From Dictyocoela muelleri (taxonomy: Eukaryota; Microsporidia), in assembly GCA_016256075.1 (NCBI GenBank), contig SDVU01000014.1:1-30883 (forward strand): a stretch of DNA of 30,883 bases. Reading direction: 5' to 3'. Positions within the stretch are counted from its first letter, which is position 1, and each line of letters starts with the position of its first letter. The notes beneath the pieces were generated by a model that did not search any database, was not told the origin of the DNA, and saw nothing but the letters and a program-made list of their open reading frames with translations. A program made the translations under genes and the position numbers. Positions 1 through 9,003 of the stretch are shown one piece after another.

Positions 1-367
1 GTAAAAAATTGGTTGCACTGTATTTCTTTTTTATATTTGAAAAGATAAATTTAGATTTACAAAAAATGAATGTTTTTATATTGTGTTGACATGAGACGGC
101 CGCATTGCATTTTCCGAAAATATATACAGTGAATTTGTCTTAAAGTTTACCCCTCTTGCTATATCTGCTTTTCAAGTAATTTTTTCTCATATAAATATGC
201 GTAAAATTTTATTATAAATATATTTTTTTGAGAAAATTGTCGGTAATTTATATATATAGAAAAACTGATTCATAATAGTTAAGCGTAAAAAACAACATTT
301 GCGTAAAAAAAGCTATCAAGAAAATTAGATATAAATTATATTAAGAGCGCACTTTCTAATATAACAC
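1..367. other. AT-rich flank, no gene seen
   Basis: I see no convincing frame, RNA or repeat here. An intact left arm of Merlin-1, equal in length to its right arm, would begin near 234, but no matching terminus is visible. The area may hold decayed arm sequence. Confidence 0.4.
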
Positions 368-705
368 GACCATTACCCCTTGTGTTCTTATTACAGGCAT
401 ATTATGCATAATAAAATATATATTTGATTTATTTATTATAGATTTTACTTAAAATCGCCCTTTTTTGAATGTCGTAAAAACCACCATCTACTGTACCATA
501 TTCGTTTACAAGCATTTTTTATTTCCAAGGGGAAAACCAAGTCGGGTCTCACAGTTATCTTTGCTTTTTATTTTTTTTTACAACCCCATGCTAAAACGTA
601 TAAATCGATCTAAAGACCATGAATTTTTCAATTATATTTCTTCAAAAGATAATATAATAGAATTACTATGTGTCCTTAATGCCATCAACCGGTATCGAGC
701 TAATT

Positions 706-901
706 AGCCTACTTCCCAATTCACCTACTTCCAAATTCACCTACTTCCCAATCCACCTACTTCCAAATTCACCTACTCTCCAATCCACCTACTTCCCAAT
801 CCACCTACATCCCAATCCATCTACATCCTAATCCATCTACTTCCCAATTCACCTACACCACTATTCACCTACTTCACAATTCACTTAGTTCCCAATTCAT
901 T
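706..901 (+). repeat. Minisatellite of about 16-bp units in the MULE-1 left end
   Basis: About twelve imperfect copies of a unit close to AATTCACCTACTTCCC run head to tail. The innermost copies grade into the MULE inverted repeat that is also found at the right end, so the array is an expansion of terminal-repeat sequence and not an unrelated satellite. Confidence 0.85.
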
Positions 902-1029
902 TAAAAAAATAATAAAATAACTCCTAAAAATTAATGAAATAAAGTGGACAATGAGTGAAAAGAGAAAGAGCATTCCTTCTCTAAATGCTATATTTTTCAT
1001 TTTGTTAGAATACTTTCTAACGGAAATTC

Positions 1030-1700
1030 GGTTCTCAAACGGGTTAGTCAATCCCAAAGGTCATATCTAGCAGAAAAAACGACAATATTTAAACAAAAGC
1101 GAAATTTCATGCATATAATAATCCTGGAGTCTTTTTAATTACTCGTATTTTTATTTACAAATTAGGAAATTCGCGTTGTAATTCTCTAATTTGGAAATAA
1201 AAATACGAGTAAATAAAAAGACACCAGGATTATTAAATGGTATGAAATTTCGCTGATGTTCCAATACTGTCATTTCTCTTCTCGATATGACTTCTAGGAT
1301 TGACTAACCCGGGTCTCACAGTATACTTTGTTTTTACAAAAAAATCAAAAATATAATTAAAATAACTATAAATTATCTGAATTTTAGATTTTTTTTAAAA
1401 AAAATATACTGTGAGACCCGGGTTAGTCAATCATAGAAGTCATATCGAGAAGAGAAATGAAATATTGAAACATCGGCGAAATTTCATGGCATTTAATAAT
1501 CCTGGAGACTTATTTTATTTTCATGTATTTTTTCCAGATTAGGGAATTACAACGCGAATTTTCTAATTTGTAAATAAAAATACGGGTATATGAAAAAGGG
1601 ATCCGGGATTATTAAATGCCATAAAATTTTGCTTATGTTTCAATATTTTAGTTTCTCTTCTAGATATGACTTTTAGGATTGACTAACCCGTTGTAGAACC
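1030..1700. mobile_element. 671-bp double-foldback element with exact 8-bp target duplication
   Basis: GGAAATTC occurs immediately on both sides (1022-1029 and 1701-1708). The ends are inverted: GGTTCTCAAACGGGTTAGTC on the left, and GGTTCTACAACGGGTTAGTC read inward from the right. The whole is symmetrical: a 281-bp arm, a 109-bp core and a 281-bp arm. Each arm is itself a foldback whose two halves share ATAATCCTGG, TCTAATTTG and GAAATTTC blocks. The 8-bp duplication is the size Merlin transposases make. No coding capacity is seen, so it would have depended on a transposase supplied elsewhere. It interrupts the MULE-1 coding frame. Confidence 0.85.
1311..1419. repeat. Core segment of the 671-bp element, ends like Merlin-1
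   Basis: The 109-bp centre starts GGGTCTCACAGTATAC and ends in the mirror image. These ends closely resemble the Merlin-1 core ends (GGGTCTCACAGTTATC). Its flanks CTAACCCG and CGGGTTAG are inverted and not direct copies, so it does not look like a later separate insertion with a duplicated target. Confidence 0.75.
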
Positions 1701-4037
1701 GGAAATTCTTACTGGCGATGTTCTGTTAGAGGTTGTTAGGTACATCCCTCTTTGCAGTAGGACGGCTCATTATCGCTTAATAAACAGCATGAGCATTCCT
1801 CTGATGGACAAAATTATTACAAAATGCTTTGTTTTGATTTGTTGAGACAGATTATAAAAGACGATCCTCTTGTTTCGACTTATCGGGCTTTTGATAAGGC
1901 TATAAAGCAACTTTCCATTGCTTATAACCATGAGGAGTCTGTTATACCCTATTTCCCCTCTCTGTCTTCACTAAAAAGTATAGTTTTTTGACTAAAAAGG
2001 AAATACTATCCTTCTCCCATGCAAAGTTTAATTAGAAATGTCGCTATGAGTATGTTTTGTTACACAATGGGTGCAATATTTTAATATACAAAGAAGACAG
2101 TGAAACCACCATCGTTATATTGGGAGATATAGACCTGATTGCTAAATTCAGTTCAAGAAGTATCTTTAAAGTTTATATAAATTGAACTTTTAAATCATAT
2201 ACTAAATAATTTTACCAACTTTATATAATACATGGGGTGGTCAATGGACAATGTTTTCCTCTTCTTTATTGTTTTTTATACAATAAAACAGAAGCGGAAT
2301 ATACAAAGCTATTCTTGACAATTAGAGAAAAGCTTTTCAGAAGAATCTTTCTTTTTATCCTGATTTTATTCAGATAGATTTTGAGTATGTAGCAAACAAT
2401 GCAATACAATCCATCTTTCCAATAACAACAATAAAAGGCTGTTTTTTCCATTTTGATCAAGCAATTTGGAGGAAGGTTGTAGACCTAGGACTTAAAACAT
2501 TGTTTGCGGAAAATAGTAATTTTTGGGTCTGCGTAGAAATTATAACCTCATTGGCTTTTATTCCTATGGAAGATATCGATGAGGGATGGGAGATAGTTAA
2601 AAACTTCTTAGTAAACAGAACATGGCAGACAGAAAGTCTGTTAAATTACGTGGAGAGTGTATGTATAGATGGAAATAGACCCCTGTTTAGCAGATAAGTA
2701 TAGTCACAGTACGGTATAATACGTGGACGTACCAATAATTATGCTGAGGGTATACATTATAAGCTTAATAATTCTTTAAATAAACCACATCCAAACTTCT
2801 ATGAAGTTTTAAACAGAATAAAAGAAATGCAGGTAGCTAATGCTATTGAATTTTTAAGACTTCAAAATGGGGGAGTAGCTAAAGAGAGAAGGAGAATATA
2901 TGTCGAGCAAGACAATAGAATAACCAACTTAATTAATATGAATGAAAATGGGATCATTGACTTAAAACAATTTATAAATTGACTTGGTGGTGCTATAAAA
3001 TCAAATATTTAGTTCTTCTTATTTATAATTCTTATTCATTTTTTAGAGTTTATCTATTATTTTTTTGCCTATATGAATTGAGAATTAAGTGAATTTGAAA
3101 GTATATGAATTGGCACTGAACCCATCGTTCCGTATAAGAATTGCATCAACTGTGAAAAACCAATGAGAATTAAAAATTGTGGAAAATATTATTTATGCAA
3201 AGCATGGAAGTGTAGTAAATGTAAAAATACACACAGTTTATTAGAAGACTGTTCTTTATCAGAAATCAAAGCTACACCTTTCGTCTTCTTAAAATTTGAT
3301 TTTATTTTTTTTAAAAAAGTACATTTTACCTCTAAATATGTTATGGAAAAATGTAGAATTAGAGAATTGATATATTCAAAGTTAATTAAATTTTTTCGAA
3401 ATAAAATTTCGAATTTTGTAAAACTAAATGAAAGACAATTAGGAGGAAATTTGAAAGAAATACAGATTGATAAAAATTTTGGGCAAAAAGGAAATACGGT
3501 GTGGAAAATATAGGAAAACCAGTTTGGATTTTTAGAGCAGTGGAAAACAAAAGTGATAATTGCTATGTTGAAGTTGTTAAACATAGGAAGATATCAACAC
3601 TATTGCCTTTCATACAAAGAGAAATAAAAAACAAGTCATACATTGTATCTGATAAATGGTGTGCTTATAACGCCATAAATAATTGTTTTCTAGACCAAGT
3701 TAATCACAGTGAATTTTTTGTAGATCCATTAACGAAAGCTCATACACAGAAAATCGAGAACTTATGGATGCATGTTAGAAAAACTAATCATTTTTGTTAT
3801 GGTATAAATATCAACACACTTCTGGACCATTTGAATGTTTTCATGTTCTTCAGAAATTATAAAGATATCAAATTTGCAGATTTTAGACATAATTTTAAAT
3901 AAAAATTAATTTTAATTTATTGTAATTATTTTTATTTTATATAAAGCCTCAAATATTTTTTTTTGTTTATTATATTCCATATGAAAATCATATCAAAAAA
4001 ATTTTATTTTTTTAAAGCAAAGATAACTGTGAGCCCC

Positions 4038-4347
4038 GACTTGGTTCCCCCCTGGAAATATGAAATACTAACACCAAATATGGTATTAATAAAGCATAAA
4101 AAATGCGTAAAATCACGAGATAAACTCAAATACGCAAGAATTTTTTTCTTATGTCTTATATTTGATAATTTCTAAAAATGGCTACAAAGCAGCTATTTTT
4201 AAAAATTATCAAATATAAGACATAAGAAAAAAATTATTGCGTATTTTTTTTTTCTCGTGATTTTACGCTTTTTTTATGCTTTATTAATACCATATTTGAG
4301 TGTCGGTATTTTATATTTCTATGGGGGAAACAAGTCGTGGTAGAACC
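4038..4347. repeat. Right foldback arm of Merlin-1
   Basis: Two halves of roughly 130-150 bp pair around a short centre near 4183. Both contain the ATATGGTATTAATAAAGC block, the GCGTAAAATCACGAG block and the ATAAGACATAAG block, in opposite orientation. The inner edge is continuous with the Merlin-1 core repeat. The outer edge reads GGTTCTACCACGACTTG inward, the same kind of terminus as the palindromic elements elsewhere in the window. Confidence 0.8.
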
Positions 4348-4777
4348 TAAAATGTTGTTAATATTTTGTGGAAATATTGTTTTCTAACAATTTAAATTTT
4401 TAATTACGATTATTAATATATTATCTTTATCTTAAATATTTTTTTTTACCTTTTAACAATTCGTTCTTTATTTTTATTATTATTATTTTTTTTAGTATGC
4501 CAATATTTAACCTTATCGAATAAATAGAATTTTATTTGATGTTTAAGTATAGAGTGTGAGCTTAGCTGGTATTATTAGTATAAGGCGTAGAATTTAAATT
4601 CTATTTTTTGCGTAAACGAGGATGACTTTTGTTGACATTTTTTTATAATTATAAATTTAATTGATTTTAAAACAAAATTGTATCTATTTTTTTGGCTTTT
4701 TTTTAAAAAACTGAAAAAAAATAAAGAAAACACTACTACATTTTTTCCATGACGTTCGTATACGAAAATATTCTCAA
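4348..4777. other. AT-rich spacer, no gene seen
   Basis: The sequence is poly-T and poly-A rich. No open frame of useful length and no clear repeat was found between Merlin-1 and the first SINE. Confidence 0.4.
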
Positions 4778-5056
4778 AACTTGATATTAGACCTATTGTT
4801 CCTGGTGTTTAACTTATACCTCAATACTATGTTATTCAGATGCTCAGGTGTATATGCCATTTTTGTTTTATCAATGAAACACAAGGATACATTTGATTAG
4901 AAGCTTTTTCATGAACTTTTTACTTTTACTACTTATTTCGACGAGATGCATCGATGTAATTACTTCAAATCTATAAGATTACTTTCTGCTTCATTGTCAT
5001 TATAGATCAAGCCTTAATCATATATACCACACTGTAACAACTGTATATAACAAGAT
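4778..5056 (-). mobile_element. SINE copy 1, body only, alternative 5' end
   Basis: Read on the minus strand this matches the SINE body, including the CAGTTGTTACAGTGTGGTAT block, the TGAAGCAGAAAG region, and a 3' part near ACACCAGGAACAATAGG. It is diverged from the full copies. The tRNA-like head is absent: at the position where full copies lead into the head, the sequence changes to ATATTGTGACAAATCTTG, which resembles what precedes copy 4. The usual 3' tail (GGATGTTGTCAGCATG) is also missing. Confidence 0.7.
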
Positions 5057-5183
5057 TTGTCACAATATATTCACATTTTGCAAAAAAAAAATATCAAAAA
5101 TTATTTTTTGAAAATTCTGAATCAATCGTGGACCATCAAAATTCACGCTTTACCAAAAATTAAAAAAAGATGAGAGTATTATT

Positions 5184-5639
5184 TGTAAGAGTTAATCATA
5201 AAGTCGGATGGAAAAATATAAGATCGGTGGAAAAAATTATAAGGCCGTGTGGGTAATTTTTTATGTGGATAAAAAATTTAAATTATCACATTTTTTTTCA
5301 CTTTAAATTCTTTGGCGGGTCTAGAATGTTCTTAAAAGAATTTTTTATAAGGTTCTCAAGGGCGTGTTTTTATAAGGTTCTTTAAGGGGATTTTTTTATA
5401 ATATCCTAAAAAATTAACGATAAAATTTTCCGTTTTTAATTTTCCTCTATTTTTTTTAAATGTAAAATTTTTGTCGATTTTTAAATTTCCCAGATTTTAT
5501 CTTTAGCAAAATTCATATTAGAGTGGCCAAAAAAATAAAAATTTCTTATCCGCCTTATAAATAAATATATATATATATCCCTTCATTTTATAACCAACTC
5601 TTACCAAATTTCTCTCCGACCTTATAATTAAATCTTGCC
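5184..5639. mobile_element. Terminal-inverted-repeat element, family of 17116-17620
   Basis: The left end TGTAAGAGTTAATCATAAAG and the right end (read inward, GGCAAGATTTAATTATAAGG) are inverted relatives of the ends of the 505-bp element in SINE copy 3. The inside has repeated TATAAGGTTCT and GGCGTG-type blocks and no coding frame. Target duplications are not clear here (GTATTATT against ATGTTTTT). It is a non-autonomous element of unknown superfamily. Confidence 0.6.
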
Positions 5640-5663
5640 ATGTTTTTTTAAAACCATCGAATT

Positions 5664-6110
5664 TTATCTATTATTCACAGACCTTGGGGGAAAGCTAAGC
5701 ATATTTTTATAATAATTAATGAAGATATAAGTTGTTATATTATCATCAGAAATTCTTATTATTAAAATATTTTCATCAGAACAACTGGTACTACCTTGTT
5801 TTACATACAAAATTTTTCTTCATTAGGAAAATAAAATATATGTATTTATATATATACATATTTTTTATTTTCCCTAATAAAAAAAAATTTTGTTCGTAAA
5901 ACCAGGGTAGTACCGAAAAACTTTTCCTTTTAAAAATATACATCCATTGTGATTCAGTTTCTTCTATTGGAATTAAAAAGGGGGAAAGGTGTGACAGATA
6001 AACTAATCTGAGAGAAGAATTTTCGAAAAATTTTCTTATCAAATTATCTTATGCAAATAGAAGATTCTTCATTATAAATACCAGGTTTCAATTCTAACAT
6101 TAGCTTAAAT
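5664..6110 (-). pseudogene. C-terminal fragment of a Tc1/IS630-like transposase
   Basis: The minus-strand frame contains YLSHLSPFLIPIEETESQW, the degenerate form of the DDE_3 C-terminal block (family pattern: P-x-SP-x-LNPIE). After the MITE at 5787-5914 is passed, the same frame goes on with SDENILIIRISDDN and FPPRSVNN to a TAA at 5664, as expected for the transposase C-terminus. The Asn usual before PIE is Ile here. Upstream, around 6043-6110, the frame shifts, and the rest of the gene ends near SINE copy 2. Only the last third of a normal transposase is left. Confidence 0.65.
5787..5914. mobile_element. 128-bp foldback MITE in the Tc1-like fragment
   Basis: The ends are GGTACTACCTTGTTTTAC and, read inward from the right, GGTACTACCCTGGTTTTAC. 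The arms pair almost to the centre. The flanking octamers GAACAACT (5779-5786) and GAAAAACT (5915-5922) agree at 7 of 8 positions, consistent with an 8-bp target duplication and therefore Merlin-type mobilisation. Confidence 0.85.
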
Positions 6111-6121
6111 ATTTATAATAT

Positions 6122-6554
6122 ATTACATGCTGACAACATCCATAGTTGCAAATCCGGAAAGTAATCTCCTACCATAAACTTTAGACCTTCGGTTCTTGGT
6201 GTTCAAATAATACGTCATTACTAAGCTACCTGAATTCCTGCTGCATATGCGATTTTAGTATTATTAATGACTCAGCAGGGTACATAAATTATATGCTTCC
6301 CATTATTTATTTACTTCATCCGATATCTTCGCCGCGCTATTTCCACGCATAGTAGAGTTCTTCTGCTTCATTTTCATATATGACACAGTCTTAATCAGTT
6401 ATACTACACTGAAACAACTGTAATTAATACTATATTTTTATAGTACTATCTCCCTAATATCATTCCCAATTATTTATGAAAATAGATTCGGCGATATTCG
6501 CGCCTCAGAGAACAATCTTTACATTCAAGGTGTTAACCAATGAGCTATATGACC
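6122..6554 (-). mobile_element. SINE copy 2, full length, tRNA-like head
   Basis: On the minus strand it begins GGTCATATAGCTCATTGGTT (A-box-like), passes through the body with CAGTTGTTTCAGTGTAGTAT and a CTGAGTCATTAATA block, and ends GGATGTTGTCAGCATGTAAT. The T-arm/B-box part of the head is badly decayed, so this is an old copy. Confidence 0.8.
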
Positions 6555-6593
6555 TAAAATATTTCTATTACTTCGATAAAAAACTCGGTGCTA

Positions 6594-6645
6594 CCGTCAA
6601 TTTTGGGAATTTTTGAATTTTTGGTAAAATTCCCAAAATTGACGG
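6594..6645. repeat. Perfect hairpin at the Merlin-2 left end
   Basis: CCGTCAATTTTGGGAATTTT is followed 12 bases later by its exact reverse complement. The terminal repeat is thus present as an inverted pair at one end only. Confidence 0.9.
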
Positions 6646-6762
6646 AAAACGGGTTTTATATTAATAAAATTTACTTTATAAGATATTTTTAATATAATAT
6701 AGATATTACCCATACATAGAAACAATATAACACTATATTCTGAAATTTTCACAATAAACGAA

Positions 6763-7621
6763 ATGGCAATAGAATATTTAAGCGAATTCAATGACTTTGC
6801 CATCGTGAAATCGTGTTCATTCTGTGGTAATTTAACGAATCGGCGGAAAAAGGACAGTAAAAGGTTAAACTCGTTTTACTATTACTGCACATTATGTTTA
6901 AAGAAAAGCAGTTCAACAAAGGGTACGGCAATAGAGAGATTTAAAAAGCCCTTATTTATTTTTCTCCGTGTAGTTTATGGGTTTGTGGCCAATTTTGATT
7001 ATTGTCAGATGGAAACATTAGAAATAAATCAAAAACTTTATACAAAAACAAAAAAATATTAATAAATAAAATAAAAAGTAAAAGGCGCGAAATATTTGAT
7101 AAAATAGGGGGTAGAGGCATTTCTGTTCAAATAGACGAAACTGCTATTTGTCGGGGTCAGATAATTACAAATCCATCTTCTACAAATGATAATACTCCTG
7201 GAATTCAATGGCTAATAGGAGGTATTGAGGATACAGATGAGAGGCGATTTTTTTTAGAAATAATTCCTAATAGATCCATAGAAACTATATTAAATGCTTC
7301 ACGTAATAATTTACATGAAGGAACAGTAATTATTACAGATGGTTATACCAGTTATCCTGCTGCTGTAACTCAATTTGGCTCACAGCACATTATAGTTCCA
7401 CATAATCAAGGATTCAAAAATTCTGACGGAAATCATACGAATTTGATTGAGAATTTATAGTCACATCTTAAGGCTGAGTATCGAATAAGACGTTGGATTC
7501 CAATAAGAAGTATGGAGGATTTTATTTTCGAGTTTTACTTTAAAAAATTGTTTATTGAGAAAAGAAATTTAATTTCAATTTCAAATTGCTTTCAAAAACT
7601 TTTAGAAATTTTATTTAATTA
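6763..7621 (+). pseudogene. Merlin-2 transposase, one frameshift and one nonsense codon
   Basis: The ATG at 6763 starts MAIEYLSEFNDFAIVKSC. A zinc ribbon follows (CSFC near 6817, CTLC near 6886), then the helical region to NQKLYTKTKK. There the frame changes within an A-run (about 7040-7055). The rest carries the first Asp in VQIDETAI (near 7130), a second in ITDGYTSY (near 7335), and HTNLIENL (near 7434). The next codon, TAG at 7458, stands where the family has Trp. The frame continues as SHLKAEYRI to a TAA at 7621. About 285 codons in total is a normal length for Merlin. It is the best-preserved transposase in the window, with only two visible breaks. Confidence 0.88.
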
Positions 7622-7888
7622 AATACTTTTACCCCTTAACCTTACTTTAACTGTTCTGTTATTTTTTTTGAAATTTTAACTAAATTCCATGACCCCCTAC
7701 CTTATACATGTGAAAATTCCCAAAATTGACTCAGCGCCATGCCTGAAAAATAGTATGTGTTCATTTTTTGATAGACAAATGACTTTAAAATCATATTTGA
7801 AATATATATAGCCACGGCATGAAAATTTGTGACGTATAAGAGGACAGAAATATTATTAGAAGATATTAATTTATGTGGTACTACTCTT

Positions 7889-9003
7889 GGATCTTGCCCA
7901 AAATTTTCCCCGGGGTGAGCTTGCCCAAAATTTTCCCTTCGTAAAAAAATGATCAAAATTAAAATAAATAAAACATGAAGTTTAGAATTAAAAATAGAAC
8001 ATTTAAAATAATATTTTATTGATTAAATTTAATTAATCGTAATTATTATTATTTAATTCAAAATTTTGCTCATAAAATCCCGCTTGTTTTTATAGTAATA
8101 ACATATTTCTTTTAATAAATTGCCTCTTTCACTTGTTTTGACTTTCATTCTCATCTTAATCTCCCTTTTTATTAAATTGTTGAAACATTCCACAGCTTGT
8201 GTGTTTACGCCAGTATCATAGTTAATGAAATGGTACTTGTGGCAAACCGTGTCATGATCTCTGAAATAATCTTTTAAATCTGCATATGCACGTGCTCATC
8301 TGACCAAATTATACTATTCGCTGCGAACTGGGATTATAATATCGGAACAATAGTTAATTCGAGTTTGTTATCTATGACGCATGCAAAAACCATTTTAATT
8401 TCATTTTCATACTCGATTAGACATAGTGCATCAGTTTTATTTTCTGGTGCACGACCTCTATTACTCTTCACCTTATAATTGACCATGGTCACATCAACTT
8501 GTATAATTTTGCCCATACCGTCCATTTTATTAGATGAAAAATCCTGATCGGGAATCCGATTTACAATTTTATTGATTATCTTTCCCTCTGTTTTCCGATC
8601 ATAATTAAAATAATTAGTTATGCTATACATTGGCATTCGCGAAATATAGCAAAGTACTATTTTAAAAATTTGTCTTATAGGAATATTTAAATCTAAAAAA
8701 AAAACTGTTTTTCCTTATCGAAAATATTTTTTATAGTTAATACATGAGCATTCATACACCTCCAAGCATGAAAAAAATGTTCTTTTATATTGACGAAAAA
8801 CACAAGATTTATGCCATTTTGAACAACAATATTCTTTGTGTAAATAATTATTATCAAAAAGGTGGTGTATTAAATCGTAATCTGTCATTTTCTCGAGTAT
8901 ATTTGAAATTGCATAGGTTTTGTCATGATTTATAAAAAAATCAATTTTTTTTATCTTTCCCAAAATTTCCCCCCGGGGGTGGGGGAAATTTGGGGCAAGA
9001 TCC
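7889..9003 (-). mobile_element. Merlin-3 element, 1115 bp, next to MULE-2 sequence
   Basis: The ends are inverted GGATCTTGCCC followed by AAATTT and a C/G-rich CCCCGGGG block. On the left the CTTGCCCAAAATTTTCCC unit is repeated directly twice. The transposase gene reads on the minus strand. To its right lies a MULE transposase gene that is cut off exactly at the Merlin border, so Merlin-3 probably inserted into MULE-2. No matching 8-bp flanks were recognised. Confidence 0.7.
8053..8888 (-). pseudogene. Merlin-3 transposase, broken
   Basis: The best start is the ATG at 8888 (MTDYDLIHHLFDNNYLHKEY), followed by a remnant zinc ribbon (CCSKWHKSC). The first catalytic Asp lies in IIQVDVTMVNYK (near 8495), followed by RGRAPENKTDALCLIEYE. 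The next block (WSDEH, near 8300) carries the second Asp. After a frame change come DHDTVCHKYHFINYDTG and VNTQAVECFNNLIKREIK, which holds the third acidic position. The frame ends YYKNKRDFMSKILN at a TAA (8053). There are at least two frame changes and a stop after the zinc ribbon. The ends and the family pattern are clear. Confidence 0.8.

Larger units (their letters stand above)
951..3012 (+). pseudogene. MULE transposase without a FLYWCH domain, broken
   Basis: The frame from the ATG at 951 (MSEKRKSIPSLN...) reads into GGAAATTC at 1022. It continues in the same frame after the second GGAAATTC at 1701 (EILTGDVLLEVVRYIPLC), so the coding sequence was interrupted by the 1030-1700 element. Further on come AFDKAIKQLSIAYNHEES (near 1890), the place of the usual DGTFK block (near 2171, here reading IN-stop-TFK, so the first catalytic Asp is lost), a DFEY block (near 2378), the typical CFFHFDQAIWRK (2437-2472), FAENSNFWVC, and a C-terminal stretch with QVANAIEFLRLQNGG. 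There are a frameshift near 1808, in-frame stops and other shifts. The final stop is at 3012. No N-terminal FLYWCH zinc finger is seen, unlike MULE-2 and MULE-3. Confidence 0.8.
706..3110 (+). mobile_element. MULE-1 inserted in the Merlin-1 transposase gene
   Basis: Both ends carry the same inverted repeat. On the left (about 877-945) it reads AATTCACTTAGTTCCC, then AATTCATTT, an A-run and AATAATAAAATAACTCC. The right end (about 3020-3090) gives the same pattern in reverse complement. The outermost part of each end consists of 16-bp units of the type AATTCACCTACTTCCC: about a dozen on the left and two or three on the right. Between them lies a MULE transposase gene. The Merlin protein sequence ends at the left border and resumes at the right one, which shows insertion into Merlin-1. 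I could not define an 8-10 bp target duplication. Confidence 0.7.
588..3902 (+). pseudogene. Merlin (IS1595-like) transposase, split by a MULE insertion
   Basis: The gene starts at an ATG directly preceded by CCCC. The first 39 or so residues (588-705, MLKRINRSKDHEFFNYISSK...) run into the MULE, and the frame resumes near 3120. The continuation has a zinc ribbon (CINC and CSKC, about 3151-3222), a first catalytic Asp in IQIDKN near 3469, a second in VSDKWCAY near 3651, and an HTQKIENLW block near 3741-3767 carrying the third acidic residue. In known Merlin transposases these residues catalyse cut-and-paste movement, which makes 8-bp target duplications. The reading frame also shifts once around 3485-3500, and the stop is at 3902. 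This copy cannot make a whole protein. Family assignment is by motif order; confidence is high. Confidence 0.85.
368..4347 (+). mobile_element. Merlin-1: Merlin-type DNA transposon with palindromic arms
   Basis: A core at 544-4037 is bounded by inverted repeats of about 45 bp that begin GGGTCTCACAGTTATC on the left and end in the matching GATAACTGTGAGCCCC on the right. The 8 bases just outside the core (ACCAAGTC and GACTTGGT) are exact reverse complements, so they are not a target duplication and the inverted repeat continues outward. On the right it continues into a 310-bp hairpin arm ending in TAGAACC at 4347. On the left a degraded counterpart is visible from about 368, with CGACCATTACCCC opposite GGGGAAAACCAAGTCG. 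The core encodes a Merlin transposase that is interrupted by MULE-1. The outer left boundary is uncertain. Confidence 0.65.
6587..7738 (+). mobile_element. Merlin-2 element, 1152 bp
   Basis: Its inverted ends share GTCAATTTTGGGAATTTT: the left begins GGTGCTACC before it and the right, read inward, GGCGCTGA. Immediately inside the left end is a perfect 20-bp-arm hairpin (6594-6645) made of the same terminal sequence. The right end has only one copy. Flanking octamers (AAAAACTC, ATGCCTGA) do not match, so the exact limits may be off by some bases. Confidence 0.75.

Noticed and set aside
465-587. Longer N-terminal extension of the Merlin-1 transposase frame
   Set aside because: The upstream part crosses the terminal inverted repeat, and the ATG at 588 has CCCC just before it, so 588 is the better start.
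1311-1419. Core as an independent later MITE insertion
   Set aside because: Its flanks are inverted and not duplicated, and both surrounding arms are exactly 281 bp. A single compound element explains this better.
3189-3584. 131-codon minus-strand frame
   Set aside because: It is antisense to the Merlin-1 transposase, whose zinc-ribbon and DDE motifs are on the plus strand.
7739-7888. C-terminal remainder of MULE-2 left of Merlin-3
   Set aside because: Position and strand would fit, but the minus-strand reading (YVTNFHAVAIYISNMILKSF) matches no MULE block I know, so I leave it unassigned.
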